Shown here in pieces: positions 27,652 to 38,075 of a stretch of DNA of 64,000 bases. Position 1 is the first letter of the stretch; each line of letters begins with the position of its first letter. The DNA comes from an uncultured beta proteobacterium. Lineage in GTDB: Bacteria; Pseudomonadota; Gammaproteobacteria; Burkholderiales; Burkholderiaceae_C. The DNA is taken from the NCBI GenBank assembly GCA_903876735.1, contig CAIRAW010000014.1:161776-225775 (forward strand), in the 5' to 3' direction. Below the pieces are notes generated by a model that had not been told where the DNA came from, did no database searches, and saw only the letters and a list, made by a program, of their open reading frames with translations. The position numbers and the translations under genes are program-made.

Positions 27652-30167
27652 GACAGACTCCAGAAGTCTTTACGGCACAGGCCGCGCGCGTCGCAGTATT
27701 CACAGGCCTTGCCGGCACCGAGCGCGGGCATGGGTGCGCCGGCCGCGACGCGCGCCACGTCGCTGACGATGCCGGCCAGCAACTGGTCGCGCAGGTCGAC
27801 GATGTCTTGCTGCACATAGTCACGCGTGCCTTCTTTCTCACCCACATTGACGTAGGCAGCCCCTAGCGTGTCGTCGCTCAGCAGCGCAGCGTAGAACGCC
27901 AGCTGGGTGTCTTCCAGTGGCGCCTTGGTGCGCTGCGCCGTGATACCCGGCGACTCGGTCTTGTAGTCGATCACCAGCGCGCTGCCATCGCGCAGGCGGT
28001 CGATGCGGTCGATCTTGCCGACCAGCTTGAGACTGCCAAGCGGCATCTCCTTCCAGGCCTCGGCTGCGACAAAGGCGGCGCCGCTCGCTTCGTGCGTCGC
28101 CAGCCACTGCAGATATCCGGCGCGCACACGCGGCCAGGCCGCGGCAAAGGGCAGGAACTCGCTTTGCGACAGGCCCAGTTCGGTACTGGCCTGCGCTGCC
28201 GCCTGGTCGATCAGGGTTTGCCGCGCCGGCGCGTCCATCACCGGCGCGCTTTGCAGGGCCGTGTGAAAGTGGCGCAGCACCAGGTGCAGCCAGTTGCCGA
28301 AGTCGCGCTTGTCGAGCGTCAGATCGAGTTCGTCGACGCCTTGCAGCTTGAGTTGGCGCAGCGAAAAGAAACGGTAGGGGCAGCGACGCAGGTCTTCGTA
28401 GGCCGTGCCAGAGAGCCTCTCAATTGGCAAGGCGTCCCCTGTTGGCTCCGGCATCGCGCAGGGCGCTGGCAGCACGGCGCGCGTTGGGCGCGGGTCTGAC
28501 GCCAGCGCCAGTTGGTGCTGCAGCCGCAGTTGCTGCACAAAGCCGCTGGCCATCAGGTGCTCGCCGCCTTCGCTCAACCGCCACAGGACATCAATATGTG
28601 AAAACTGCAAGGCGTAGTTCCAGGCTGCACTGGCCGCAGCAGCAAGGTCGGAGCGTGCGGGCAGACCGAGCAAGACGGACTGGGCCGGTGTCCACCAGGG
28701 CGGCGGTTCCGGCGACATCGGCAGGCGCACTTCGTCACAGCCTGGCAGCACAACCGCCGCCAGCGGTCGGCCCAGCAACTGGCTCAGCGGCAGGATGACG
28801 ACTTGCGCGTTCGCAGCATGGGACGGCACAAAGCTCTGCTCTTCCAGCGTCTGGCTGACCCAGGCGCGAAACTCACCGGCTGCCATGCGCGCGCCGAGGT
28901 CGGCAAACTCGGCTTGCGCCCCCTCGCGCAAGCGCAGAACGTCGAGCACGGCCGCCCCGGCTTCGTCCTGTTCCAGCACGGTCCACTGCCCTGCCTCCTG
29001 CAGCACGGAGCGCAAATCCTGCAGCCAGCGTGCCAGTGGACGCCCGGCTTGCAGACGCTCGCGAAGCGCCTGCACCTGCTGGGTCAGATCAGTGTCCAGC
29101 GCCACGCCGCTCCACTCCCGAACACCCTTGCGGCGCCAGACGGTCTCGGCCTGTGCCAGTTGCTGCGCATCAAAGACCGGCGCGTTCTTGAGCCAGTCCA
29201 GCACGGCATCCGTCGAGGCGTCCCACACCTGCGCGCGCAGCAGACTCATGAGCGAGGCGGCAGCACGCGTGGTGGAGAGCTTCCAGCCGGTCTCGTCACT
29301 CAAAGTGACGCCAGTCTGACCCAGCATGGCGTGGACGCGGCGCGTCAGCACGCGGTCCTGCGCCACCAGCGCTACCGGACTGCGCCCGGCCGCCAGATGC
29401 GCCAGCACACAGGCGGCGGCGCGCTGCGCCTCGTCCTCGGCATCGAGCGCCGTGTGCAGGGCCACTGCGGCAGACAGCGAAGCCGGCAAGGACGTGTCAC
29501 ATGGCAGGGCCAGGGACAGCAACAGAAATTTGTCGCCCAGTCTTTGCTGCAAGGCCGGCGTCAGGGGTTCGCTCTGAAAGCCCTGCAGCAGCACCAGCAA
29601 ATCCGGCTCGGCGCCAAACACCGGGTCGGACGCATAGCCCGAACTCGCGGCCCAGGCCAGCGCAATGCGGGCCGTCGCCGCTTCCAGCGCCAACAGGGGC
29701 GAATCAAGCGCTGCCGCCAGCGTTGACCCCAGTTGCGCGCCCCAGGCGGCGCGCTCGGCCGGCGCCACGGCAGCGGCAACACGGGCCAGACTCCAGGCGC
29801 AGGCCATCAGACGCGCCGCCAGCACGCCGCTGTGCGCACCCAGGCCGGCACGCGCCAGCAGTGAGGTGGCGGTCAACAGGTCGCGCGCAGCATCCATTCG
29901 CAAATCGTCCGCCGCCGGCGCAAAACCACCGAGGCTGCGCGACCAGTTCATGGTGGTCTCGAACCGGGGCAAAAATCCGGTCTGCTGCGCATCGCCCGCG
30001 CTGCTGCGCAGCCAGGCCTGGCGCGCCTGCGGCATCAACTGGGCGTATGGCAGCAACACCACTGTTCGCGACGGATGAACCTGCTGCGCCTGCATGCGGG
30101 AGCGCACCTGTGCCATCACCGCGACCCAAGCCTGGTCGACATGATGTTTTTTCGCTATCTCATTCAT
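27648..30167 (-). CDS. addB: AddB-like PD-(D/E)XK nuclease
   Basis: The 839-aa protein has no intact Walker A, as in proteins with an inactive AddB-type helicase region. Its C-terminal nuclease carries [11 protein letters not shown] with the D-Y-K motif. Four cysteines suited to an iron-sulfur cluster are seen: one in [14 protein letters not shown] (about residue 590) and three in [11 protein letters not shown] near the end. This arrangement matches the AddB/RexB nuclease with a [4Fe-4S] staple. It is the first gene of an overlapping three-gene operon with the helicase and the HI0933 flavoprotein, and trxA is divergent upstream. Confidence 0.85.
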   Translation of the reverse strand: MNEIAKKHHVDQAWVAVMAQVRSRMQAQQVHPSRTVVLLPYAQLMPQARQAWLRSSAGDAQQTGFLPRFETTMNWSRSLGGFAPAADDLRMDAARDLLTATSLLARAGLGAHSGVLAARLMACAWSLARVAAAVAPAERAAWGAQLGSTLAAALDSPLLALEAATARIALAWAASSGYASDPVFGAEPDLLVLLQGFQSEPLTPALQQRLGDKFLLLSLALPCDTSLPASLSAAVALHTALDAEDEAQRAAACVLAHLAAGRSPVALVAQDRVLTRRVHAMLGQTGVTLSDETGWKLSTTRAAASLMSLLRAQVWDASTDAVLDWLKNAPVFDAQQLAQAETVWRRKGVREWSGVALDTDLTQQVQALRERLQAGRPLARWLQDLRSVLQEAGQWTVLEQDEAGAAVLDVLRLREGAQAEFADLGARMAAGEFRAWVSQTLEEQSFVPSHAANAQVVILPLSQLLGRPLAAVVLPGCDEVRLPMSPEPPPWWTPAQSVLLGLPARSDLAAAASAAWNYALQFSHIDVLWRLSEGGEHLMASGFVQQLRLQHQLALASDPRPTRAVLPAPCAMPEPTGDALPIERLSGTAYEDLRRCPYRFFSLRQLKLQGVDELDLTLDKRDFGNWLHLVLRHFHTALQSAPVMDAPARQTLIDQAAAQASTELGLSQSEFLPFAAAWPRVRAGYLQWLATHEASGAAFVAAEAWKEMPLGSLKLVGKIDRIDRLRDGSALVIDYKTESPGITAQRTKAPLEDTQLAFYAALLSDDTLGAAYVNVGEKEGTRDYVQQDIVDLRDQLLAGIVSDVARVAAGAPMPALGAGKACEYCDARGLCRKDFWSLS

Positions 30168-30312
30168 AGGTGCAGGGCGTTCGATCCTGGGGCTTGGTTT
30201 CTGTCACAATTTCCCCACTTTACCTTTAACGACGTCCAGGCCGAACTTTGCGCAGCAGACCACGGGTCCAGCAGGCAGTTCGGCTTCATCCCAAAGCCCA
30301 CAAGGAGAAATC

Positions 30313-30642
30313 ATGGCCAGCGAATTGATCAAACATGTGTCCGACGCGTCTTTCGAAGCCGATGTGCTGAAATCAACGCTGCCCGTGCTGGTGGACTACT
30401 GGGCTGAATGGTGCGGCCCGTGCAAGATGATTGCGCCAATTCTGGATGAAGTCTCCAGCAGCTACGAAGGCAAATTGCAGATCGCCAAGATGAACGTCGA
30501 TGAAAACCGCGAGATCCCGGCCAAGTTCGGCATTCGCGGCATCCCGACGCTGATGGTCTTCAAGGACGGCCAGCTTGCCGCCACCAAGGTCGGCGCCATG
30601 AGCAAGGCGCAACTCACGGCCTTCATCGATCAGCAACTCTGA
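30313..30642 (+). CDS. trxA: Thioredoxin
   Basis: The 109-aa thioredoxin has the redox motif WCGPC at residues 33-37 and the cis-proline region [13 protein letters not shown]. It has the standard length and no signal peptide, so it is cytosolic. It reduces disulfides in ribonucleotide reductase, PAPS reductase and other targets. AAGGAG lies seven bases before the ATG. The rho gene follows on the same strand after about 295 bp, an arrangement conserved in many proteobacteria. Confidence 0.97.
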   Translation: MASELIKHVSDASFEADVLKSTLPVLVDYWAEWCGPCKMIAPILDEVSSSYEGKLQIAKMNVDENREIPAKFGIRGIPTLMVFKDGQLAATKVGAMSKAQLTAFIDQQL

Positions 30643-30643
30643 G

Positions 30644-30724
30644 GTCATTGCGAGGAACGCAGCGACGCGGCAATCCATGCAGCCAGAAGTCATGGATCGC
30701 CGCGGCCTGCGGCCTCGCGATGAC
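30644..30724. repeat. Intergenic palindromic repeat (GTCATTGCGAG type), copy 2
   Basis: GTCATTGCGAGG at the left pairs with CCTCGCGATGAC at the right, with GCGGCAATCCATG and CATGGATCGCCGC arms inside. It starts one base after the trxA stop codon. It is related in layout to 213-269 and 35727-35819. It may end trxA transcription, and it separates trxA from the rho leader. Confidence 0.75.
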
Positions 30725-30937
30725 GCCAATTAGCAAAGCGGTCAACGCCGCACGTGGCTTTCCTGTACTTTGGAAATTTCAATAACCGCTTTCATTTCCT
30801 GTCATAATCGCGCCAGCTCACCGACTCCCACCCCGGGTCGGTTCGAATTCCCGGTTTAATACCTTGAGACGCAGGCCAGCAGGGCGCCTCTCCCGAACCT
30901 CCCCCGTATTCCGTTCAACTCCGTAGTTAGACACCCC

Positions 30938-32200
30938 ATGCACTTAAACGAACTCAAGGCACTGCACGTGTCGGAAGTCCTCAAGCAAGCCGAAGAGCTT
31001 GAAATTGAAAACACCGGCCGCATGCGCAAGCAGGAGCTGATGTTCGCCATCATCAAGAAGCGCGCCCGCACCGGCGAGCAGATCATTGCCGATGGCGTGC
31101 TGGAAATTCTGCCTGACGGCTTTGGCTTCCTTCGCAGCCCCGACACCAGCTACACCGCCTCGACTGACGACATCTACATCAGCCCGAGCCAGGTGCGCCG
31201 CTTCAACCTGCACACCGGCGACATGATCGAAGGTGAAGTGCGCACGCCCAAAGATGGCGAACGCTACTTCGCGCTGAACAAGCTCGACCGCGTCAACGGC
31301 GGCGGTCCGGAAGACAACAAGCACAAGGTGATGTTCGAGAATCTGACGCCGCTGTTCCCCAAGGTGCAGATGCGCCTGGAACAGGACATCAAGAGCGACG
31401 AGAACATCACCGGTCGCATCATTGACATCATCGCCCCGATCGGCAAAGGCCAGCGCGCCCTGCTGGTAGCCCCGCCCAAGAGCGGCAAGACGGTAATGAT
31501 GCAGCACATTGCACACGCCATCAGCGCCAACTACCCTGAAATTCACATGATGGTGTTGCTGGTCGACGAGCGACCGGAAGAAGTGACCGAAATGCAGCGC
31601 ACCGTCAAGGGCGAGGTGATTGCCTCCACCTTTGATGAACCGGCAGCGCGCCACGTGCACGTGGCCGAGATGGTGATCGAGCGCGCCAAGCGCCTGGTCG
31701 AACTGAAAAAAGACGTGGTCATCCTGCTGGACTCGATCACGCGACTGGCACGCGCCTACAACAACGTTGTACCGTCCAGCGGCAAAGTGCTGACAGGCGG
31801 CGTCGACTCGAACGCATTGCAGCGCCCGAAGCGTTTCCTGGGCGCAGCGCGCAACGTCGAAGAAGGCGGATCTCTCACCATCATCGCCACGGCGCTGATC
31901 GACACCGGCAGCCGCATGGACGAAGTGATCTTTGAAGAATTCAAGGGCACGGGCAACTCGGAAATTCACCTGGACCGTCGTCTGTATGAGAAGCGCGTAT
32001 TCCCCTCGATCCAGCTCAACCGCAGCGGCACCCGCCGCGAAGAATTGCTGCTGGCACCGGAAATTCTGCAAAAAACCCGCATCCTGCGCCAGTTCCTCTA
32101 CAACATGGACGAAATCGAGTCGATGGAGATGGTTCTGAAGCAAATGCGCGCCACCAAGAACAACAGCGAGTTCTTCGACATGATGCGCCGGGGAGGGTAG
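30938..32200 (+). CDS. rho: Transcription termination factor Rho
   Basis: The 420-aa hexameric RNA-dependent ATPase has an N-terminal helical domain starting [20 protein letters not shown], the RNA-binding cold-shock-like region with DGFGFLRSP and [13 protein letters not shown], Walker [15 protein letters not shown] near residue 180, and Walker [17 protein letters not shown] with the Q-loop and R-loop sequences after it. Length and motifs are canonical. The roughly 210-base leader (30725-30937) is untranslated; rho is often autoregulated through its leader, but no specific element was recognised here. Confidence 0.98.
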   Translation: MHLNELKALHVSEVLKQAEELEIENTGRMRKQELMFAIIKKRARTGEQIIADGVLEILPDGFGFLRSPDTSYTASTDDIYISPSQVRRFNLHTGDMIEGEVRTPKDGERYFALNKLDRVNGGGPEDNKHKVMFENLTPLFPKVQMRLEQDIKSDENITGRIIDIIAPIGKGQRALLVAPPKSGKTVMMQHIAHAISANYPEIHMMVLLVDERPEEVTEMQRTVKGEVIASTFDEPAARHVHVAEMVIERAKRLVELKKDVVILLDSITRLARAYNNVVPSSGKVLTGGVDSNALQRPKRFLGAARNVEEGGSLTIIATALIDTGSRMDEVIFEEFKGTGNSEIHLDRRLYEKRVFPSIQLNRSGTRREELLLAPEILQKTRILRQFLYNMDEIESMEMVLKQMRATKNNSEFFDMMRRGG

Positions 32201-32301
32201 GCTATAATCGCGCGTTCTTAAGCGACAAGTACGCCGGGCTTTGAATTGTGCAATGGTTTGCTCAAGGGCTTGACGCGGCTAGCGCAACTGATGGAGAAGA
32301 T

Positions 32302-32559
32302 ATGAAAGAAGGCATTCACCCCAATTACCGCGAAATTTGTTTCATGGACCTGTCCAATGGATTCAAATTCGTGACCCGCTCTTGCGCCAACGCCAAAGAG
32401 ATGATCAAGATGGAAGACGGCCGCGAACTGCCGCTGTACAAGCTTGATACCTCGAGCGAATCGCACCCGTTCTACACCGGCACACAAAAATCCGTGGACA
32501 ACATGGGTGGCCGCGTCGAGCGCTTCCGCAACCGTTTCGGCAAGACCGCTGCCAAGTAA
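32302..32559 (+). CDS. rpmE2: 50S ribosomal protein L31 type B
   Basis: This 85-aa type B L31 starts MKEGIHPNYREICFMDLSNG and lacks the CxxC zinc motif of type A, as the zinc-free paralogue does. The N-P-Y-R-E and TRSC..AKEMI regions fit the family. The ATG at 32302 has GGAGA six bases upstream; the frame opens earlier but without support. A -10 box TATAAT at 32203-32208, just after the rho stop, probably drives it. A strong terminator follows. Confidence 0.95.
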   Translation: MKEGIHPNYREICFMDLSNGFKFVTRSCANAKEMIKMEDGRELPLYKLDTSSESHPFYTGTQKSVDNMGGRVERFRNRFGKTAAK

Positions 32560-32580
32560 ACTGGCAGACGCTTCGTGCGA

Positions 32581-32612
32581 AAGGCAGCCCGGGTTACCGC
32601 GCTGCCTTTTTT
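32581..32612 (+). terminator. Rho-independent terminator after rpmE2
   Basis: The stem AAGGCAGC (32581-32588) pairs with GCTGCCTT (32601-32608) around a 12-base loop and runs into a T-run on the + strand. Confidence 0.9.
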
Positions 32613-32633
32613 CATACCGATTAACATCTCAGC

Positions 32634-34334
32634 GTGACTCAAACTACTCCCGCCATCGTTGCCCAAGGCGCGGTGCGCCGCCTGCCGCGCCTTGCGCTGC
32701 TGCTGCTGTGCATGGCCTACGTGCTGCCAGGCTTTTTTGGCCGCGCGCCCTGGAAGGGGGCGGACATCACGGCCTTTGGCTACATGGCGGAACTGGCGCA
32801 TGGCCACACCCAATGGCTGGCGCCGCAGCTGCTGGGCCTGGCCCCTGAGGTTGACGCGCTGCTGCCCTATTGGCTGGGCGCCTGGGCGATGCAACTGGCA
32901 CCGACCTGGCTGGCGAGCGACTTTGCCGCGCGCATCCCGTTTGGCTTGCTGTTGACGCTGGCGCTGGTGGCAACCTGGTACGGCACCTACTACCTGGCGC
33001 GCAACACGGAGGCGCAGCCCGTGGCGTTTGCTTTCGGTGGTGAGGCCTTGCCAGCGGACTACGCCTGCGCCATCGCCGACGGCGGCTTGCTGGCCTTTAT
33101 TGCCTGCCTGGGCCTGGCCCAACTGTCACACGAAACCACACCAGCGCTGGCGCAGCTCTGCTTTGCCGCCCTGAGCTTTTTTGCATTGGCCGCCCTGCCC
33201 TACCGAACCGTCGCGCCGATCGTGGCCGGCATACTGGGCCTGCTGGGCCTGACGCTGTCGGGCGCGCCCACGGTGGCCCTACTGCTGGGCAGTGGCGGTG
33301 CCCTGATTCACGCGCTCGACCGCAGCCCTGGGCGCAAAGACCCTTCCCAGCAGGGACTCTGGGCCGCCGGCATTGTGCTCGTCACCGCACTGGTGGCCCT
33401 GCTCGCGATCCGGCTTGATGTGTGGCGCTGGCGTATTGACCTGCCAGAAGCGAGCTGGGCCGAGTGGCGCAGCCTGGGGCGACTGCTGCTGTGGTTCACC
33501 TGGCCAGCCTGGCCGCTCGCACTGTGGACCCTGTGGCGCTGGCGCCACCAACTGCTGCGCCGTGCTCTGCCAAGCCGCCATCTGGCGCTGCCGCTGTGGC
33601 TGGCCGGCATTGCCATCGGCGCCACGCTGACGACCGGGTCCGCCGATCGTTCCCTGCTGCTGGCGCTGCCGGCGCTGGCGGCGCTTGCGGCTTTTTCCCT
33701 GCCAACACTGGGGCGCAGCGTGGCCGCCTTGGTGGACTGGTTCACACTGCTGTTTTTCTCGGGCTGGGCCTTTGTGATCTGGGTCATCTGGATCGCCCTG
33801 CAAACCGGGGTGCCCAAACAACCGGCGGCCAATGTGGCACGACTGGCGCCCGGGTTTGAACACAGTTTTTCCCTGCTCCCCTTCGTCGTCGCCATTGCAG
33901 GCACGCTAGCCTGGGCCTGGTTGGTGAAATGGCGCGTCGGGCGGCATCGCGCCGCCATCTGGAAAAGCCTGGTCTTGCCGGCCAGCGGTGCTGCCCTGTG
34001 CTGGTTGCTGCTCATGACCCTGTGGCTACCGGTGCTGGATTTTGCACGCAGCTATACGTCTGTGGTGCAGCGTGCCACGCGGGTGTTGCAGCCAAGCCCC
34101 TGCGTTCAGGCCCACGGCCTGAGCCGGGGCCAAACCGCCGCCTTTCAATTCCAGGGGCATCTGAACGTCAAGGCGCTGAGCCCTGAGGGCACCTGCCCCT
34201 GGCTGATCGTGAACAAGGACAACCTGAGCACACTGCCCGAAATCATCAATCCGGCCGATTGGAACCTGCAGGACAACATCCGGCATCCGACCGACCGGGA
34301 CGAGAACCTGCTGATTTACCAGCGCGCTAGATAG
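32634..34334 (+). CDS. Polytopic membrane protein, ArnT/GT39-like glycosyltransferase
   Basis: The 566-aa protein has about 11-12 hydrophobic helices. The first luminal loop has PWKGADITAFGYMAEL, where the acidic residue after a helix resembles the catalytic Asp loop of GT-C enzymes such as ArnT. A soluble C-terminal tail of about 90 residues follows the last helix. In beta-proteobacteria such proteins are annotated as 4-amino-4-deoxy-L-arabinose transferase-like or GT39 family. Function and donor are unknown. The GTG start is weakly supported. Its stop codon overlaps the end of phoR by eight bases, tail to tail. Confidence 0.65.
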   Translation: MTQTTPAIVAQGAVRRLPRLALLLLCMAYVLPGFFGRAPWKGADITAFGYMAELAHGHTQWLAPQLLGLAPEVDALLPYWLGAWAMQLAPTWLASDFAARIPFGLLLTLALVATWYGTYYLARNTEAQPVAFAFGGEALPADYACAIADGGLLAFIACLGLAQLSHETTPALAQLCFAALSFFALAALPYRTVAPIVAGILGLLGLTLSGAPTVALLLGSGGALIHALDRSPGRKDPSQQGLWAAGIVLVTALVALLAIRLDVWRWRIDLPEASWAEWRSLGRLLLWFTWPAWPLALWTLWRWRHQLLRRALPSRHLALPLWLAGIAIGATLTTGSADRSLLLALPALAALAAFSLPTLGRSVAALVDWFTLLFFSGWAFVIWVIWIALQTGVPKQPAANVARLAPGFEHSFSLLPFVVAIAGTLAWAWLVKWRVGRHRAAIWKSLVLPASGAALCWLLLMTLWLPVLDFARSYTSVVQRATRVLQPSPCVQAHGLSRGQTAAFQFQGHLNVKALSPEGTCPWLIVNKDNLSTLPEIINPADWNLQDNIRHPTDRDENLLIYQRAR

Positions 34335-35676
34335 ACGAGACCTGGTAGCGGCTGGCGGGAAAGACGATAGCGAAAACCGAGCCTTTGCCCAGCGTACTTT
34401 GAATTTTCAGCTCGGCATCATGGCGTTGCGCCACATGCTTGACGATGGCCAGACCGAGTCCTGTGCCACCGGTGTCACGCGAACGGCTGTGATCGACCCG
34501 GTAAAAACGCTCGGTCAAACGCGGAATATGTTCCGGCGCGATGCCAGGCCCGGCATCAGACACGGAAAACTCGACGCGACCATCGGGCAGCAAAACCCAG
34601 CGCACCACAATCTCGCTGCCGACCGGCGAATAGCGAATGGCATTGCCAACCAGATTGCTCGCAGCGCTGAACAACTCGCTGTCGGAACCCGCGATTGCGC
34701 CGTCAACCTGGCAATCAAAAACCAGCGCATGCAGGCGATCCGTTGCCGGATGCAAGGCAGCCGAGAGCGCCCGGCCATCCTGTTCCAACTGACGCATGAA
34801 GGCGGGTATGGCGACCCAGTTCAAGGTGCCCGGTAGCGGACTGCCCTCCAGACGCGACAGCGTCAGCAGATCACTGACCAGGGTCTGCATGCGGTCGGAC
34901 TGCTGCGCCATCAGCGCCAGGTAGTGTTCGCGCTCAGGCTCGGTGAAAGCGCAGGTCTGCAGGGTCTCGACGAAGCCGCTCAAAACTGTCAGGGGCGTGC
35001 GGATTTCATGCGAAACATTGGCCACAAAATCACGCCGCATGGCGTCGGCCTGCTCCAGCGCCGTGACATCGCGCGACAGCAACAGCAGGCGCCCTTTTCC
35101 ATAAGGATACAAATGGACCGAGAGCCGTACCGGTCGCGTCGGCGTGTTTTGGCGCCCTGGCATGAGAAGTTCCTGCTGGTAATCCTGGGCGGCAAAGTAG
35201 CGGACAAAGCCGGGATCGCGCACCAGATTGCCGATATGCTGCAACATGTCGCGCTGCGGATCGAGTCCAAAATGCGAGGCGGCGGTCTGGTTGAACCACT
35301 CGATGCTGCCGTGGGCGTCGAGCAGCAGGACGCCATTGGGGGAAGCCTGAAACGCCAGCAGAAAATCCTGCAGCCGGTCCTGGCTTTCGCGCAGCAAGCG
35401 GTCCCGACTCAGAACCAGGCGTCGCACACGTGCCGAAGCTTCGCCCCACAAACCGACACTCAGCGCGACCTCGGAAACATCACCAACCCGCAGCCAATTC
35501 AGCAAGCGGGCACCACGCGACAAATCGAACAGAAACCAGGCCAGTCCGCCAAGCAGCACACCTGCCGCCAAGGCCTCCAGCTCGGTCGTTTTGACCCCGG
35601 TTTGCGAAGCAACAAGCCAACCGGCAGCGCCACCTGCGAGCTGACAGCCAATAAAAAAAACGATTCGCCAGAACAT
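34327..35676 (-). CDS. phoR: Phosphate regulon sensor histidine kinase PhoR
   Basis: The 449-aa kinase has two N-terminal membrane helices (IVFFIGCQLAGGAAGWLVA and LEALAAGVLLGGLAWFLF), a PAS domain (DAHGSIEWFNQTAASHFGLD), the phospho-acceptor His in FVANVSHEIRTPLTVLSGF, an N-box SNLVGNAIRYSP, and G-boxes DAGPGIAPEHIP and GGTGLGLAIVKH. It senses phosphate through PstSCAB-PhoU and phosphorylates PhoB. It is the last gene of the pst-pho cluster, 149 bases after phoB with a palindromic repeat between. Confidence 0.95.
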   Translation of the reverse strand: MFWRIVFFIGCQLAGGAAGWLVASQTGVKTTELEALAAGVLLGGLAWFLFDLSRGARLLNWLRVGDVSEVALSVGLWGEASARVRRLVLSRDRLLRESQDRLQDFLLAFQASPNGVLLLDAHGSIEWFNQTAASHFGLDPQRDMLQHIGNLVRDPGFVRYFAAQDYQQELLMPGRQNTPTRPVRLSVHLYPYGKGRLLLLSRDVTALEQADAMRRDFVANVSHEIRTPLTVLSGFVETLQTCAFTEPEREHYLALMAQQSDRMQTLVSDLLTLSRLEGSPLPGTLNWVAIPAFMRQLEQDGRALSAALHPATDRLHALVFDCQVDGAIAGSDSELFSAASNLVGNAIRYSPVGSEIVVRWVLLPDGRVEFSVSDAGPGIAPEHIPRLTERFYRVDHSRSRDTGGTGLGLAIVKHVAQRHDAELKIQSTLGKGSVFAIVFPASRYQVSSI

Positions 35677-35726
35677 GGTCAGGCCGGTTTAGACCGTTCC
35701 TTGTTTGTCGTTGCGGACTGAAGTTT

Positions 35727-35819
35727 TCATTGCGGACCATGATCCGCAATCCATGGTGCAGATGGCTATGGATCCCGGATCGAGTCCGGGATGACAACAG
35801 CCGAGTCCGGGATGACAAC
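35727..35819. repeat. Intergenic palindromic repeat, copy 3
   Basis: The region contains TCATTGCGGACC/GATCCGCAATCC, then CCCGGATCGAGTCCGGGATGACAAC followed by a second GAGTCCGGGATGACAAC copy. It lies between phoB and phoR within one transcription unit, so it may lower downstream expression of the kinase relative to PhoB. It resembles the elements at 213-269 and 30644-30724. Confidence 0.75.
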
Positions 35820-35825
35820 CGATGC

Positions 35826-36548
35826 TCATAACCCTGCCGATGAAGCCACCGGCTGTGCCACTTGCGCCGTCAACCGGTAACCGGCACCACGCACCGTCTC
35901 TATCATCGAACCGGCACTCACACCCAACGCTTCACGCAGGCGCTTGACATGCACGTCGACGGTACGCTCCTCGATGAAGACATGGTCGCCCCAGACGTTG
36001 TCGAGCAACTGGGAGCGGCTGTGCACACGCTCGGCATGCGTCATCAGGTAATTGAGCAGCTTGAATTCAGTCGGACCGAGCTTGAGCAATTGGTCGTTGA
36101 ACGTGACGCGGTAGGTCGATGAGTCGAGCGACAGCGCGCCGATGGCCACCAGGCCGCCGACCTGCTCGGGGGCGCGGCGGCGCAGCACGGCGCGCACCCT
36201 GGCCAGCAATTCCTTGGTCGAAAACGGCTTGACGATGTAGTCGTCAGCACCGGCATCAAGTCCGGCGACGCGGTCGGTCTCGTCACTGCGCGCGGTCAGC
36301 ATGATGATGGGAACCGCCTTGGTGCGCGCATTGGCACGCCAGCGTTTGGCCAGCGTCAGACCACTCTCGCCCGGCAGCATCCAGTCGAGCAGGATCACAT
36401 CGGGCAGCACGGCGTCAAGCTCGCGCTGTGCCGACGCGCTGTCCATGGCCCAGGTTGGCCGAAAGCCGTTGTGACGCAAATTGACGGCGATGAGTTCGGC
36501 AATCGCCGACTCATCCTCAACAATCAGGACACCGGGGAGCTGTCTCAT
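35826..36548 (-). CDS. phoB: Phosphate regulon response regulator PhoB
   Basis: This 240-aa OmpR/PhoB-family regulator has the receiver acidic pair in VEDE, the phospho-accepting Asp in VILLDWMLPG near residue 56, the conserved Thr/Lys in MLTARS and YIVKPFS, and a C-terminal winged helix (FNDQLLKLGPTEFKLLNYLM, RTVDVHVKRLREAL, IETVRGAGYRL). It should bind the PHO boxes described in this window when phosphate is low. The ATG overlaps the phoU stop by four bases. Confidence 0.97.
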   Translation of the reverse strand: MRQLPGVLIVEDESAIAELIAVNLRHNGFRPTWAMDSASAQRELDAVLPDVILLDWMLPGESGLTLAKRWRANARTKAVPIIMLTARSDETDRVAGLDAGADDYIVKPFSTKELLARVRAVLRRRAPEQVGGLVAIGALSLDSSTYRVTFNDQLLKLGPTEFKLLNYLMTHAERVHSRSQLLDNVWGDHVFIEERTVDVHVKRLREALGVSAGSMIETVRGAGYRLTAQVAQPVASSAGL

Positions 36549-37246
36549 TTGATTGCCGATTCAATTTCTTCCATTGAGGAATGGCGCACGTCCGTACCCT
36601 TGACCACATAGATGATGAACTCGGCAATGTTCTTGGCGTGGTCGCCGATGCGCTCAATCGCCTTGGCCAGAAACAGCAAGTCCAGGCTTGGCGAAATCAT
36701 GCGCGGGTCTTCCATCAGGGCGGTCATGAGTTTGCGCACGAAACCGGTGAATTCCAGCTCGAGCAGGTCATCCTCTTTCAGGATCGACACCGCCGCCGAT
36801 GTGTCCAGACGGGCAAACGCGTCGAGCGCCTTGCGCAGCAAGCCCGAAGCCATGTCGGCCGCCACCCGCAGTTCATTGGACGGCAGGGAACGGGGCGAGC
36901 CACTGCCAATGATCGAGCGCACCATGCGCGCCATCTTTTCGGCCTCGTCGCCGACCCGCTCCAGATTCGCCGTGGTCTTGGAGATGGCCATCAGCAGACG
37001 CAGATCGCGCGCCGTGGGCTGGCGCCGGGCAATGATGCTGGACAGGTCGCGGTCGATGTCGACTTCCATGGCGTTGACGCGCGCCTCGGTTGCCGACACT
37101 TCGTTGGCCGCCTCGATGCTGAATTGGGACAGCGCGTGGATCGCCAGACGGATTTGCGACTCCACCAGACCGCCGAGTTCCATGACCCGGGTCGAGACGG
37201 CGCTGAGTTCGCTGTCAAACTGGGTCGAGAGATGTTTTTCAGGCAT
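36545..37246 (-). CDS. phoU: Phosphate transport regulator PhoU
   Basis: The 233-aa all-helical protein consists of two PhoU three-helix bundles. Metal-binding acidic motifs are visible in NLERVGDEAEKMA and AIERIGDHAKNIAEF. It connects the Pst transporter with PhoR, restraining signalling when phosphate is plentiful. It lies between pstB (11 bases upstream) and phoB (four-base overlap) in one operon. Confidence 0.96.
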   Translation of the reverse strand: MPEKHLSTQFDSELSAVSTRVMELGGLVESQIRLAIHALSQFSIEAANEVSATEARVNAMEVDIDRDLSSIIARRQPTARDLRLLMAISKTTANLERVGDEAEKMARMVRSIIGSGSPRSLPSNELRVAADMASGLLRKALDAFARLDTSAAVSILKEDDLLELEFTGFVRKLMTALMEDPRMISPSLDLLFLAKAIERIGDHAKNIAEFIIYVVKGTDVRHSSMEEIESAIK

Positions 37247-37257
37247 GATTTTTTTCC

Positions 37258-38037
37258 TTAACCGAATCGACCAGTAATGTAATCTTCCGTTTCCTTGCGC
37301 GAGGGCTTGAAGAAGATCTGCTCCGTGGCGCCGAACTCGATCAGGTCACCCAGGTACATATAAGCAGTGTAGTCACTGCAGCGCGCCGCCTGTTGCATGT
37401 TGTGGGTCACGATGACCACCGTGTAATCCTGTTTCAGTTCGGTGATCAGTTCCTCAACCTTGGCGGTCGAGATCGGATCAAGCGCCGAGCAGGGTTCGTC
37501 AAGCAGCAAGACTTCGGGCTTGATCGCAATGCCGCGTGCAATGCACAAGCGCTGCTGCTGGCCGCCCGACAGGCTGGAGCCACTCTGGCCAAGCTTGTCC
37601 TTGACCTCGCCCCACAAGGCCGCCTTGCGCAGTGCCCACTCGACGCGCTCTTCCATGTCGGTGGTACTGAGCGACTCAAACAGTTTGACGCCAAAGGCAA
37701 CGTTGTCATAAATCGACATCGGAAACGGCGTCGGCTTCTGGAACACCATGCCGACCTTGGCACGCAAAAGCGCCACGTCCTGCTTGCTGGTCAGCAGGTT
37801 CTCACCATCGAGCAGGATTTCGCCTTCCGCGCGCTGCTCGGGATAGAGCTCGAACATGCGGTTGAAGACACGCAGCAGGGTGGACTTGCCGCAGCCGGAT
37901 GGCCCGATAAAGGCGGTGACCTTGTTTTCCGGAATTTCCAGGTTGATGCCTTTGAGGGCGTGGAATTTTCCGTAGAAAAAATTGAGGTCCTTGACGGCGA
38001 TCTTGGTCGTCTCAGGGGTGGCGACAGCGTTATTCAT
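37258..38037 (-). CDS. pstB: Phosphate ABC transporter ATP-binding protein PstB
   Basis: The 259-aa ATPase has Walker [10 protein letters not shown] near residue 46, signature [16 protein letters not shown], Walker [14 protein letters not shown] and the switch His in [22 protein letters not shown] at the start and [17 protein letters not shown] near the end are typical of PstB. It powers high-affinity Pi uptake through PstCA. Confidence 0.98.
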   Translation of the reverse strand: MNNAVATPETTKIAVKDLNFFYGKFHALKGINLEIPENKVTAFIGPSGCGKSTLLRVFNRMFELYPEQRAEGEILLDGENLLTSKQDVALLRAKVGMVFQKPTPFPMSIYDNVAFGVKLFESLSTTDMEERVEWALRKAALWGEVKDKLGQSGSSLSGGQQQRLCIARGIAIKPEVLLLDEPCSALDPISTAKVEELITELKQDYTVVIVTHNMQQAARCSDYTAYMYLGDLIEFGATEQIFFKPSRKETEDYITGRFG

Positions 38038-38075
38038 GTTCGTGCCTTGTTGGGTATTGATAGCAAGTCGGTGAC

